NCBI RefSeq assembly: GCF_024346675.1
Contig: NZ_AP024851.1
Span: forward strand, 1,116,001 to 1,180,000
Origin: Photobacterium sanguinicancri
Lineage (GTDB): Bacteria > Pseudomonadota > Gammaproteobacteria > Enterobacterales > Vibrionaceae
DNA length: 64,000 bases
Direction: 5' to 3'
The notes below the pieces were generated by a model that had not been told where the DNA came from, made no database searches, and worked only from the letters and a program-made list of their open reading frames with translations. Shown in pieces: positions 43,392 to 51,895 of the stretch. Position 1 is the stretch's first letter. Each line of letters starts with the position of its first letter. Position numbers and translations under genes: made by a program.

Positions 43392-45242
43392 TTACGCGTA
43401 ATCGCTATATGGGTTCTCTGTCGGTAATAGAATTTCTTGACCAAATGCCGATAGGTTCATGCTTTCTGGTGTCATGGTTATCGAGGTTTCGTCCATCACA
43501 TTGTCACCAAAGTCATAGCGAATATTCTCAACACCCTGACAAGCAGCTTGGTCTTGTTGGACTACCGCTTGGCTAATTGGCAAGTTTTTCGCTTGATACT
43601 GGGCAAACACCTCTGCACCGTATTTTTTCACTAACATCTCTGTTGTTTGGGCTGGTGATAGCACTAAACCTGTTGCGTTATTACCGCCAAAGCCTTTAGC
43701 ATTCAAAATAACGGCTTTGTAATCTTCACCTTTTTCGCCTGCATATTTGTGATCAATCAGAATGTTAAGGTTTGATTGGTGCACATCATCAGCAATGTGG
43801 TCGATCGAGGTAATACCCGGAACCCAACCATACTGCCACACCCCTAGCGATGCAATAAGCTGATCACCCGCCGCTGCGCCCATAGAGTGGCCTAGGTAAG
43901 ATTTCACCGCAGTAACTGGCCACTGATCGATATCAAAGGTTTTTGCTACTTCATTTAAAATATGGCTTTCAGTCACACGGTTTTGGGGAGTCCCTGTACC
44001 ATGTGCTTGAACATAAGTTTGCTTCACACCTTGTTCGCCCAGAATCGCTTTTGCTAAGGCGGTTGCTTTCGCTACCGTGACATAGTTACCCACGCCAGGT
44101 GCAGAGATAGATTTTTTATTACCATCAGCATTTACGAACACATCAGCCACTGAACCATAAATGTTCATGCCTAGCGATAGCGCCAATTCATCATCCATCA
44201 GTACTACAAACTGTGATGATTCCGCCATGGTGAAGCCTGCATTGCTTGAGAACGGACGACATGCGCGACGGTTGTCGACAACATCACTTTGATCCAGCGC
44301 TTTAATCTGTTCATCTTCCGCCAATGCGCCCATCACACGGAAACCTTCCATCACTTCAGCCACTACAGGTGCTTCTGCATTGCCGACAATAACGACCTTC
44401 GATTTGCCATGCTGAATGTCGTACATACCTTGACGAAGGTTATAAAGGAAAGTTGCACACGCCCCCATGTTGGTGCCCGTTGTGCCCACACTGTTGATCA
44501 TGTAGCCATTAATAAAATCGGCAGGCATTTCTGCAAAAGATAACGCCATCATTTTTGAGCTAACACGGCTACCAATTAATGGCGCAGCAATCATGCCTGA
44601 TAGTGACTGATCGTCAATTTGGCCTAATGCGCTCCCCGCATAAACAGAGACTTCGTCTGGCTGAATGTGTTTTAAAATTTCTTGCCAATCCACACCCATA
44701 GAGTTCAATGCATCAGAAGCACCGTACACCGTCAGTTTTAAGCCACGAGGGTGAAAGCGTGAATTGTATAAACTACCTGGATCAAAACCCGCAGGAATAT
44801 TGCCGCCGCTAGTTACAGGGTAACTAGTACGATCTTCTAGCAAAGCTGCAAGATCACCTGTGACAGTGATTTTCACTTTGCTTCCTTGCGTTTCAAGCGA
44901 CCAGTTTTCAGGGATTTTTGTTGGCAACTTAGATTTGCGCACTGTGAAAGTCATAGTGTCGCTACCACTATTAATCGTTGCTTTGTACTGATGCAAAATA
45001 TTGTCAGGGTCAAATGAATCAATTCGACGGATTAATGTGCCCGCTTTAATCGCTTCAATGAGCTCATCGGTTAGTTTGGCGTCTTGGCTTAACCCCATAC
45101 GACGTGCAAGATCTTGCCACGTTGATACCATGTCATCAGCAGATAACACATCCGACACCATACGCTTATAACTATGGAAACCAGAACTACGACCAGCAGC
45201 ATTTATGCCACCAAAACCCACGATAAGCGGTAACTTTGTCAT
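43392..45242 (-). CDS. fabY: Beta-ketoacyl-ACP synthase, FabY type
   Basis: 616 aa from ATG 45242 (MTKLPLIVG), with AGG 7 nt upstream. Much longer than FabB/FabF (about 410) because of an N-terminal insertion at about residues 40-150. The thiolase-fold triad is visible: Cys in TTGTNMGACATF, His in AHGTGTPQN and His in KSYLGHSMGAA. Size and layout fit FabY of Pseudomonas, which starts fatty acid synthesis by condensing acetyl-CoA with malonyl-ACP. A polyketide role is less likely as no other such genes are near. Divergent from a GlxA-type regulator. Confidence 0.82.
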   Translation of the reverse strand: MTKLPLIVGFGGINAAGRSSGFHSYKRMVSDVLSADDMVSTWQDLARRMGLSQDAKLTDELIEAIKAGTLIRRIDSFDPDNILHQYKATINSGSDTMTFTVRKSKLPTKIPENWSLETQGSKVKITVTGDLAALLEDRTSYPVTSGGNIPAGFDPGSLYNSRFHPRGLKLTVYGASDALNSMGVDWQEILKHIQPDEVSVYAGSALGQIDDQSLSGMIAAPLIGSRVSSKMMALSFAEMPADFINGYMINSVGTTGTNMGACATFLYNLRQGMYDIQHGKSKVVIVGNAEAPVVAEVMEGFRVMGALAEDEQIKALDQSDVVDNRRACRPFSSNAGFTMAESSQFVVLMDDELALSLGMNIYGSVADVFVNADGNKKSISAPGVGNYVTVAKATALAKAILGEQGVKQTYVQAHGTGTPQNRVTESHILNEVAKTFDIDQWPVTAVKSYLGHSMGAAAGDQLIASLGVWQYGWVPGITSIDHIADDVHQSNLNILIDHKYAGEKGEDYKAVILNAKGFGGNNATGLVLSPAQTTEMLVKKYGAEVFAQYQAKNLPISQAVVQQDQAACQGVENIRYDFGDNVMDETSITMTPESMNLSAFGQEILLPTENPYSDYA

Positions 45243-45350
45243 TTGACGCCTACTACAAAACAATAATTTGCGGCTAGGTTACCAATTTACGCTAGTTTAT
45301 CACCCTGCATTTATGCCAAAATCACTGACATTAACGCCAAACAAGATTCA

Positions 45351-46337
45351 ATGTGTATGAAAGTCGGATTTGTGCTTTACCATCGCGCCCTCATTACGGG
45401 TGTATCACTTGCAGCAGAGATGCTAAGCAGTGCCGCTAGCTTGCGTGAAAAACGCTTTCAGCGTAGTGATCCTTTTAGCATTCAGTTAATTGCATCTAGT
45501 TTATCGTCACCCAAATTGACGGCTGGTCTACGATTAGAACCTGATATCACATTCGGTGATCCTGCGGTTTTCGATATTATTATTTTACCGCCGATGTGGG
45601 GAAATCCGCTCTCTGCACTTAGCCACACCCCCGCGCTAGTGCCTTGGCTTATTGAACAATACCGCCAAGGCGCTAAGTTAGTCGCTACAGGAACTGGGGT
45701 TATGTTATTGGCCGAAACAGGATTGTTAGATCATCAAGTTGCGACAACACATTGGTATTTTTATGACAAGTTCACTGCCCGATACCCCGACGTAAAACTT
45801 AATCGGAAGGCATCTATTACGGCAGCTAATGGCCTTTACTGTACAGGGAGTATCAACTCCCAAACTGAGATGATTCTATTTTTGATTGCCCAGCAATACG
45901 GTCAGAAAATAGCAACCACGATAGAGACACATTACGGTCACGAAATATCGAAGTCATCACAGCAACCGTTTTATCAAATTGGTGGAGAGGTTCAATTTGA
46001 TGAGTCCATTGCGTTTGCACAAGATTGGATGAAGCGTCATTTGTCACAAACCATAACAGCGCAACAAGTGGCAGATGCCTGTGAACTTCCATTACGCACG
46101 TTTAGTCGAAAATTTAAAGATCAAGTCGGGCAAGCCCCCCACCAATATTTACAAAAAATACGAATGGAAGCAGCACAAGAGCTGTTACGTGATTTCGGGA
46201 TGAGTATTCAAGATGTAGCCGAACAAGTAGGCTATAAAGATGCCTATCATTTTTCGACACGTTTTAAGCAAGCTTTCGCGATGACCCCTGCTCAATATCG
46301 CACCATGGTAAAAGCAAAGATTTATAACGCGAGTTAA
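45351..46337 (+). CDS. GlxA-type transcriptional regulator (DJ-1/PfpI plus AraC domain)
   Basis: 328 aa. Residues about 1-195 have a DJ-1/PfpI fold (KVGFVLYHRALITGVSLAAEML; LVATGTGVMLLAETGLLD), and residues 225-325 an AraC helix-turn-helix pair (ITAQQVADACELPLRTFSRKF and MSIQDVAEQVGYKDAYHFSTRFK). The nucleophile-elbow Cys is replaced by Gly (TGTGVM), so it is a sensor, not an enzyme. ATG 45357 is an equal start. Divergent from the FabY-like gene, 108 bp apart. Confidence 0.88.
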   Translation: MCMKVGFVLYHRALITGVSLAAEMLSSAASLREKRFQRSDPFSIQLIASSLSSPKLTAGLRLEPDITFGDPAVFDIIILPPMWGNPLSALSHTPALVPWLIEQYRQGAKLVATGTGVMLLAETGLLDHQVATTHWYFYDKFTARYPDVKLNRKASITAANGLYCTGSINSQTEMILFLIAQQYGQKIATTIETHYGHEISKSSQQPFYQIGGEVQFDESIAFAQDWMKRHLSQTITAQQVADACELPLRTFSRKFKDQVGQAPHQYLQKIRMEAAQELLRDFGMSIQDVAEQVGYKDAYHFSTRFKQAFAMTPAQYRTMVKAKIYNAS

Positions 46338-46495
46338 TTTTAACATTCAATATATTGCAGCAATGTACTCACTATTATCGCCTAAGCGGAGTTGTTCCGT
46401 TCTAACCAAAAATAAGATTTGTCTAATAGCTGATACACTGGAAAATCATATCGCCACATAAACTGTCACTATTCATTCGCAATGTTCTGACTTGT

Positions 46496-47158
46496 ATGTG
46501 GCTCATTCTGTTCTACGTCATAAAACAAATAAAAGCAGCCGGTCTCTATGCCGTCGGCTTTGTGGCGATTTACAGTTATAGCACTCAAGCCGAGGTTTTG
46601 CCCACCAGTCAAATCACGGTAGATGCCGACCAATGCCGTATCGATTTTTTCCATTTAGCGAAAAATCAGCAACAGCAATTTGAACCAATGATTCAATTAG
46701 CCATGGTGTATACCAAAAATAGCCAAAGCCGTTACGTAGCAATAAAGCGAAAAATTCCACACAACAAAGACGCGTCGGTCCAATATGAAAACATTCAATA
46801 TCAACGAGCACACAAACCTGTCGCCGTCTTTACCACTTATTGGCAGCCTCTTAACCAAGAACATCAAATTGGTGCCCTTGTGGTATTAGGTAGTGACAAT
46901 TACCAACAAGCTTTCGACAAAATCACCTCATTGATGTTTCAAGACAATGGTCATTTCGAGTTATTTCCACACTACGGAGCTGACAAAAAAGACACAAGTT
47001 CTAAAGACCTCGCCCTTCAAAAACAAATCGTTAAAAACAAATCATCGCAAAATACAAGGCTTGTAAAAACATCACCAGTCAGTAAGCCACGACAAGGCAC
47101 ATACCAGTTTTATGTCCAAGACGATCATTTGGCTCAGTTCAAAAAGTGCCTACCTTAG
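46496..47158 (+). CDS. Hypothetical exported or membrane-anchored protein
   Basis: 220 aa. A weak hydrophobic N-terminus (residues about 2-30) could be a signal anchor. Then a mixed alpha/beta region (QITVDADQCRIDFFHLAKN) that may hold a small domain, and a Lys/Ser-rich C-terminal linker with a final YQFYVQDDHLAQFKKCLP. Two cysteines could pair. No family recognised and no good ribosome binding site. Ends 3 nt before the convergent ogt stop. Confidence 0.6.
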   Translation: MWLILFYVIKQIKAAGLYAVGFVAIYSYSTQAEVLPTSQITVDADQCRIDFFHLAKNQQQQFEPMIQLAMVYTKNSQSRYVAIKRKIPHNKDASVQYENIQYQRAHKPVAVFTTYWQPLNQEHQIGALVVLGSDNYQQAFDKITSLMFQDNGHFELFPHYGADKKDTSSKDLALQKQIVKNKSSQNTRLVKTSPVSKPRQGTYQFYVQDDHLAQFKKCLP

Positions 47159-47161
47159 CCA

Positions 47162-47644
47162 CTAACAATCCGCGGCTAATGAACCTTCTAACTTAAGCAA
47201 AAATGCCTTCATCTCTACACCGCCCGCGTAACCCGTCAGCTTCCCATCGGCTCCAATTACACGATGACAGGGTACAATAATCGCAATCGGATTTTTACCA
47301 TTGGCTGCGCCGACCGCTCTCACTGCTTTTGGATTACTAATCGCTTCAGCTATGGCTTTATATGAGCAGGTTTCACCATAAGGCACACTGCGTAACGCCG
47401 TCCATACTTGCTTTTGAAATTCTGTTCCTTGAGGAGCAAGGGGCACCGTAAAACGGGTTAAAGAACCTGAAAAATACGCATCAAGCTGATAACAACACTC
47501 AATAAACGGCTCTTGTGTTAATAGCCAATCGGGATCAACATCATCATCTTCCCGTTGTGACGCCAGCGTTAATCCAGTTATACCATGCTCATTAGCGAGC
47601 AATCGTATTATACCTAAAGGAGATGGATGGAAATGGCAGAACAT
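47162..47644 (-). CDS. ogt: Methylated-DNA-protein-cysteine methyltransferase (Ogt)
   Basis: 160 aa. The methyl-acceptor motif IVPCHRVIG is present, with the Arg-finger region FQKQVWTALRSVPYGET and YAGGVEMK. Transfers methyl groups from O6-methylguanine to its own Cys; a suicide repair protein. Short form without the Ada regulatory domain. Confidence 0.93.
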   Translation of the reverse strand: MFCHFHPSPLGIIRLLANEHGITGLTLASQREDDDVDPDWLLTQEPFIECCYQLDAYFSGSLTRFTVPLAPQGTEFQKQVWTALRSVPYGETCSYKAIAEAISNPKAVRAVGAANGKNPIAIIVPCHRVIGADGKLTGYAGGVEMKAFLLKLEGSLAADC

Positions 47645-48016
47645 TTGAACCTCGGGTAAATAGTTCTAAAAATGAGATGGCCCTTATCATGCCGTGTTTG
47701 ACGTTAGGATGCACTACCCTATTGATACTAATAACAATAATTACCACATTCACGATCCACCACCTTTTCCATTAAGTGATTTTTGAACAACAGAGCAATC
47801 CATTAAATTGGTAATAAATCACACTTTTATCGCTAAAAACCTCCACACGATAGATTCACATCACCTCATTATGGTCATTTTGTTCCATAATGATTGGGTG
47901 AAATGGCTATTTTCCATTGTCGTTATTCCCCTTATTCTTGCTGCCAACAACACGGTTGGGAGTATGACTCAAACAGCCGTTACCTTATAAATACAAGTAA
48001 AATGCTGGAGAGCACC
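47645..48016. other. Intergenic region between ogt and the nitroreductase
   Basis: About 370 bp, AT-rich. Short frames at 47808 and 47894 lack ribosome binding sites and run into the nitroreductase; not called. No regulator palindrome seen. Confidence 0.5.
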
Positions 48017-48676
48017 ATGTCTCATCAAATCATCACTGACCTAAATACTCGTTACACTGCGAAAAAATATGACGCGACCAAACGTATTACACCAGCAGAT
48101 ATGGATGTGATTAAAGAAGCTATTCGTCTATCCGCATCGTCAATCAACTCACAGCCTTGGAAGTTTATAGTGATTGAAAGCGATGAAGCGAAACAGCGTT
48201 TCCATGATACTTTTGCCAACATGCACCAGTTTAATCAACCGCATGCTAAAGAGGCATCGCACACTGTACTGTTCGCTTATAACCCACGTTATAATAAAGA
48301 TGCATACAAGAAAGTTGTTGATGTAGAGGTTACATCAGGCCATTTACCTGCAGATATGTACAATAACATGCTTAATGGCGCATACGGTTTTGCGGAAGCC
48401 AATACAGATGAAAGCGGCTTTAATGGCGAATGGACGAAAGCTCAAACCTACATTGCACTTGGCAATACACTGCATACATTGGCCCGCTTAGGTATCGACT
48501 CAACCCCTATGGAAGGCGTGGACTCTACTTTGATTGGTGAGGCATTTAAAGACGAGCTTGATGGTTTCGTTTGTGATGTTGCACTAGCCATGGGTTACCG
48601 CCTGGCAGATGGTGATTACAACTACGGTTTACCTAAATCTCGCCTGGCAGCAGAAGACGTGATCACCGTACTTTAA
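48017..48676 (+). CDS. Oxygen-insensitive NAD(P)H nitroreductase (NfsB-like)
   Basis: 219 aa from ATG 48017 (MSHQIITD), after GGAGAG. The open frame runs 41 codons further up but without support. FMN-binding positions are in RYTAKKYD, SASSINSQPWKFIV and the C-terminal AMGYRLADGDYNYGLPKSRL. Two-electron reduction of nitro groups or quinones in the cytosol. Length matches NfsB (217 aa). Confidence 0.9.
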   Translation: MSHQIITDLNTRYTAKKYDATKRITPADMDVIKEAIRLSASSINSQPWKFIVIESDEAKQRFHDTFANMHQFNQPHAKEASHTVLFAYNPRYNKDAYKKVVDVEVTSGHLPADMYNNMLNGAYGFAEANTDESGFNGEWTKAQTYIALGNTLHTLARLGIDSTPMEGVDSTLIGEAFKDELDGFVCDVALAMGYRLADGDYNYGLPKSRLAAEDVITVL

Positions 48677-48707
48677 TCGGTCGTTGCTCAGTAACTGCGT
48701 ATATTAA

Positions 48708-48737
48708 AAAACCGCCAATAATTACATTGGCGGTTTT
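48708..48737 (+). terminator. Intrinsic terminator after the nitroreductase
   Basis: AAAACCGCCAAT pairs with ATTGGCGGTTTT (12 bp, 6-nt loop) 31 nt after the stop. It may also serve the convergent gene at 48775. Confidence 0.9.
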
Positions 48738-48774
48738 CCTGTCATCAGATATACCGCTTTGTTGTATCTACAAT

Positions 48775-49446
48775 TTACTGAGTTAGCTGTACTTTATGAC
48801 CTAAATACATCACTTCAACCGTAGCATAGCCCAAATTCACCGCTTCAAATTGTTTTGTCAGCTCGCGCGCATGCTGCGCATCTGTCGCTAAAAAAGAAAC
48901 ATTATAGATAGGACGCTCTACACCATCGGCTAGCATTTGAGTATTCAAGTACGAAGACGTAATGAGACCCGCCTGATTTAAACTAATAACACGTTGCAAA
49001 TCCACGCCAAGTACGCGATCCATTTCTAATGCCTCAATCCCCTCACGCCATGTAAATGTCACACCGTAATTTTTGTGCACGGGTGTATTATCCAACCATT
49101 TATTGCCTAGCAAGCGTACGTTATTAATTTTTACGAGTTCTTTTTTATAAAGAGGCAAACTAGCTAACTTCGCTTTAGCGCTGTCTTCATCTTCAGCATC
49201 AATAACAAAGCGAATAAGCTTCATCGGTTTACCGTCAATACTACTGTCAAACACAAACATATCTTTAATTTCGCCGTTATTCACTAACTGGCCAAAAGCA
49301 GCACGTTGCTCTGACATCGTCGCCAGTACATCATTCGCGTTATCAGTATTCCATGCCAGTTCAACCCCGTAATCAGCGGCAGATACAGCAGTGCTTACAG
49401 ATAAAGAGGCAAAGATAACAGTAGCAATAGTCATTAATTTTTTCAT
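48775..49446 (-). CDS. Periplasmic protein with two repeated alpha/beta domains
   Basis: 223 aa. Signal peptide ending VSAA-DYG. Two related halves start YGVELAWNTD (residue 26) and YGVTFTWREG (about 125); each has the strand-helix-strand-strand pattern of dimeric alpha/beta-barrel proteins such as muconolactone isomerase- or YCII-like folds. No catalytic residues stand out. AAAGGG is well placed before the ATG. It is in the same orientation as, and 64 nt after, the cytochrome c' gene, so the two may be co-transcribed. Confidence 0.7.
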   Translation of the reverse strand: MKKLMTIATVIFASLSVSTAVSAADYGVELAWNTDNANDVLATMSEQRAAFGQLVNNGEIKDMFVFDSSIDGKPMKLIRFVIDAEDEDSAKAKLASLPLYKKELVKINNVRLLGNKWLDNTPVHKNYGVTFTWREGIEALEMDRVLGVDLQRVISLNQAGLITSSYLNTQMLADGVERPIYNVSFLATDAQHARELTKQFEAVNLGYATVEVMYLGHKVQLTQ

Positions 49447-49509
49447 GGTTCTACCCTTTTGGTTAATTATATTTATTTTGCTGACGTTCTTTCTAAGAAA
49501 GATTTTTGG

Positions 49510-49974
49510 TTAAAAGCGCGCACGGTAACTACGATGGCAACCGCGGCATGTCTTTTCAGCTTGCGACAACCCTGCTTTTAGCTCATTAAGGTTTTGCTGT
49601 TCACTGGCTTGGTACATTTGCTGGAAACCCGTATCCATTTGAGCCAACAAGACGTTAAATTTTTCAGGCTTATTCCATACTTCTTTTTTCGCTTTACTGC
49701 CGCTTTGGCTCCCCTCAGGAAATAATGTCATGAGCGCTTTACTGTGATCGGTAAGTTGTGCACTGAGTAAAGCAAGCAGCTGCCAATCTGTATCTTGACC
49801 ATCAATACTTTTTGAGGCTGTTTTCAAGTCACTTTCAATGCTGCTAAAAGCCGTTTGGCGCTGCGCGATCGCTTGGTCATCACTCTCAACACCAGTCTTC
49901 GCAATCACTGGCAAGCTGATAACCAGCGGCAGCAATACCAAGGCACATACTTTTTTATTCATTGGCTTTCTCAT
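49510..49974 (-). CDS. Cytochrome c' (class II c-type cytochrome)
   Basis: 154 aa. Signal peptide (MRKPMNKKVCALVLLPLVIS, cleavage near PVIA-KTG), a four-helix bundle and a single C-terminal heme site CRGCHRSYR. The heme near the C-terminus is the mark of class II. Periplasmic; cytochromes c' bind NO and CO. GGAG lies 6 nt before the ATG at 49974. Divergent from the cytochrome b561 gene across a large inverted repeat, so the two are probably controlled together. Confidence 0.85.
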   Translation of the reverse strand: MRKPMNKKVCALVLLPLVISLPVIAKTGVESDDQAIAQRQTAFSSIESDLKTASKSIDGQDTDWQLLALLSAQLTDHSKALMTLFPEGSQSGSKAKKEVWNKPEKFNVLLAQMDTGFQQMYQASEQQNLNELKAGLSQAEKTCRGCHRSYRARF

Positions 49975-50018
49975 GACTTTCTCCGAGTTTTATTGATTGC
50001 CACTGCTGGCTTGCTTTT

Positions 50019-50066
50019 TAATTTACACAGCAATAGTTGCAATTACAACTATTGCTGTGTAAATTA
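50019..50066. promoter_or_regulatory. 21-bp-arm inverted repeat in the cytochrome c'/cytochrome b561 promoter region
   Basis: 50019-50039 and 50046-50066 are perfect inverted copies separated by 6 bp. The centre CAATAGTTGCAATTACAACT resembles MarR-family operators. GCAATAGTTGCA (50030-50041) recurs exactly at 50727-50738 just before marR. It lies 55 bp upstream of the cytochrome b561 start and 45 bp from the cytochrome c' start. Confidence 0.75.
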
Positions 50067-50120
50067 TTTCCATCGCATAGTGAGAGCATCAACGCATCGA
50101 ACTTTGATTAAGGGTATACA

Positions 50121-50747
50121 ATGAAAATTTGGGATCTTTCCGCACGTATTTATCACTGGCTACAAGCCACTTTATTTTGCTTACTTCTTGCATCTGGCTT
50201 TGCTGGTAAAGACGCGCATATCCCTCTTGGGCTAATGCTGTTTACCTTGATTGTGTGGCGATTTATTTGGGGAATAGTAGGCAGTGACACCAGTCGATTT
50301 ACGCATTTCTTGCGCTCACCATCGAGTGTTATCAATTATTTGCGTGGTAAAGAAGAAGCTAAAGCAGGCCATAACCCACTGGGAGGATGGATGGTTATTT
50401 GTATGATTAGCGCTCTGTTATTGCAGTGCGTGTCGGGATTAGCCCTTGCGGGATTACTCGATAACCTCCCTTTTTCCGACTATTGGCTAACTGATAGTGT
50501 TTTCACTGTATTAGAGAGTATCCATCTTCTTTTAGCTAACGGATTACCCACCCTGATCGCTTTACATCTTGGGGCAATCCTTCTTTATAAACTACGCGCA
50601 AAACCCTTAGTAAAAGCAATGTTTACTGGCTATCAAAATGAAAGACGAGAAACACCTAATACACTGTATTTTGCGTCTAACACACGTGCATTCATCGTGC
50701 TAACTGCCGCAGGATTCGTTACTATTGCAATAGTTGCATTCGCATAA
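50121..50747 (+). CDS. Cytochrome b561 (CybB-like, membrane diheme)
   Basis: 208 aa. Four membrane helices; heme-ligand histidines lie in RIYHWLQ (helix 1), in ESIHLLLAN and in LIALHLGAILL. Family: prokaryotic cytochrome b561 (Ni/Fe-hydrogenase-type b). It can hand electrons to the adjacent periplasmic cytochrome c'. AAGGG precedes the ATG. The end of the gene contains a MarR-type operator copy. Confidence 0.88.
   Translation: MKIWDLSARIYHWLQATLFCLLLASGFAGKDAHIPLGLMLFTLIVWRFIWGIVGSDTSRFTHFLRSPSSVINYLRGKEEAKAGHNPLGGWMVICMISALLLQCVSGLALAGLLDNLPFSDYWLTDSVFTVLESIHLLLANGLPTLIALHLGAILLYKLRAKPLVKAMFTGYQNERRETPNTLYFASNTRAFIVLTAAGFVTIAIVAFA
50721..50738. promoter_or_regulatory. Second MarR-type operator, inside the end of the cytochrome b561 gene
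   Basis: ACTATTGCAATAGT (50721-50734) is a perfect palindrome and overlaps GCAATAGTTGCA, the same 12-mer as in the main inverted repeat. It lies 20 bp before the marR start, suggesting autoregulation. Confidence 0.6.
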
Positions 50748-50757
50748 GAGAAAAATA

Positions 50758-51189
50758 ATGGACGAACAGTTTGATAGGCAAAAGAGTTTTGGTTGGATGA
50801 TCAATGTAGTGGCAAGCCAAGCAGCAAAAAATCTCGAAACCGAACTCGCGAAGCATGATTTTCCGCGTTCACTCTGGCCAACTATGATGTGTTTGTGGGA
50901 AAAAGAAGGCGTTACTCAGCGAGAGATCGCCCAAATTGCCAAAGTGGAAAATTCCACCACGACACGTATTATCGACAAACTCGAAATATTAGGGTTAGTT
51001 GAACGCCGTGATGATCCAAACAGCCGCCGTTCTTATCGCATTTATTTAACAGAAGCAGGACGAGATTTAAAAGGCACTTTGCAGCCCCTTGCTTTAAAAG
51101 TAAATAAAGAGATCCTCGATGTGCTTGATCCTAAAGAACAAGATGAGATGATCCGCTTACTTCAAAAAATGATGCCTACATCTATTTAG
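50758..51189 (+). CDS. MarR-family transcriptional regulator
   Basis: 143 aa from ATG 50758 (MDEQFDRQ), after AAGAGAA. The winged helix-turn-helix is VTQREIAQIAKVENSTTTRIIDKLEILGLVERRDDPNSRRSY, with the wing RRDDPNSRRSY. It starts 10 nt after the cytochrome b561 stop and is likely the repressor of the c'/b561 genes through the two inverted-repeat sites. The ligand is unknown. Confidence 0.9.
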   Translation: MDEQFDRQKSFGWMINVVASQAAKNLETELAKHDFPRSLWPTMMCLWEKEGVTQREIAQIAKVENSTTTRIIDKLEILGLVERRDDPNSRRSYRIYLTEAGRDLKGTLQPLALKVNKEILDVLDPKEQDEMIRLLQKMMPTSI

Positions 51190-51335
51190 ATTGTCATGTA
51201 AAGCCTAAGAGCATCTACCGTCGATGTTTTTGGGCTTACTTTCTCTAGTCAAAGCTAAAAATACTAAAGACAACCATTTCAATTATAGAGAAGGTACTCC
51301 CCTCATAAACAAATCCCCCCCTCAGAAACAAATAA

Positions 51336-51352
51336 CCTCGCAAAAAGCGAGG
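51336..51352 (-). terminator. Hairpin downstream of ppiC
   Basis: CCTCGC-aaaaa-GCGAGG, 6-bp GC-rich stem, 59 nt after the ppiC stop on the minus strand. It may serve both convergent genes. Confidence 0.55.
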
Positions 51353-51410
51353 CCATTCATTTAAAAACTCATCCACATAGTAGATAAGCTATAAGGTGTA
51401 TTCGTTCAAG

Positions 51411-51692
51411 CTAGGTACGGTAAAGTACCTTAATAATGTGGTAGCCGAACTTAGTCTTCACAGGGCCAAGGTTTTCTAATACCTTGCCAGAAAACACGGC
51501 TTTATCGAACGCAGGTACCATTGCACCTTTACGAAACTCACCGAGATCACCACCACGCTTACCTGATGGGCAAGTCGAATATTTTTTTGCCAACGCTTGG
51601 AATTTAGCACCCTTTTGCAATTGCTTAAGGATGTCATCGGCTTGTTCTTTATGCTTCACTAAAATATGAAGCGCTGCTGCTGTAGAGGCCAT
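51411..51692 (-). CDS. ppiC: Parvulin-type peptidyl-prolyl isomerase (PpiC)
   Basis: 93 aa from ATG 51692 (MASTAAALH), the exact PpiC length. Rotamase motifs are [29 protein letters not shown] and [12 protein letters not shown]. Cytosolic single-domain parvulin. An ATG two codons upstream is possible. Confidence 0.93.
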   Translation of the reverse strand: MASTAAALHILVKHKEQADDILKQLQKGAKFQALAKKYSTCPSGKRGGDLGEFRKGAMVPAFDKAVFSGKVLENLGPVKTKFGYHIIKVLYRT

Positions 51693-51802
51693 TACCAATC
51701 ACCACAATAAATCTAAAAACGAGCAAAGTGTGCGTGAATTCACAGAAACTAGCAAGAAAGATCACGCTAGATTCACGACAAATACAAACACCCGAATAAA
51801 TG

Positions 51803-51840
51803 AAAGCCACCCATTACTGAACTAACAATGGATGGCTTTT
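51803..51840. terminator. Terminator between ppiC and the chemotaxis receptor
   Basis: AAAGCCACCCATT pairs with AATGGATGGCTTT (one mismatch) 56 nt after the receptor stop on the minus strand. Confidence 0.75.
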
Positions 51841-51895
51841 CGTTAACTCGAGAATTCGCCTTCAGCAAGTAACGCTAATTATAAGCATTTCAGGC

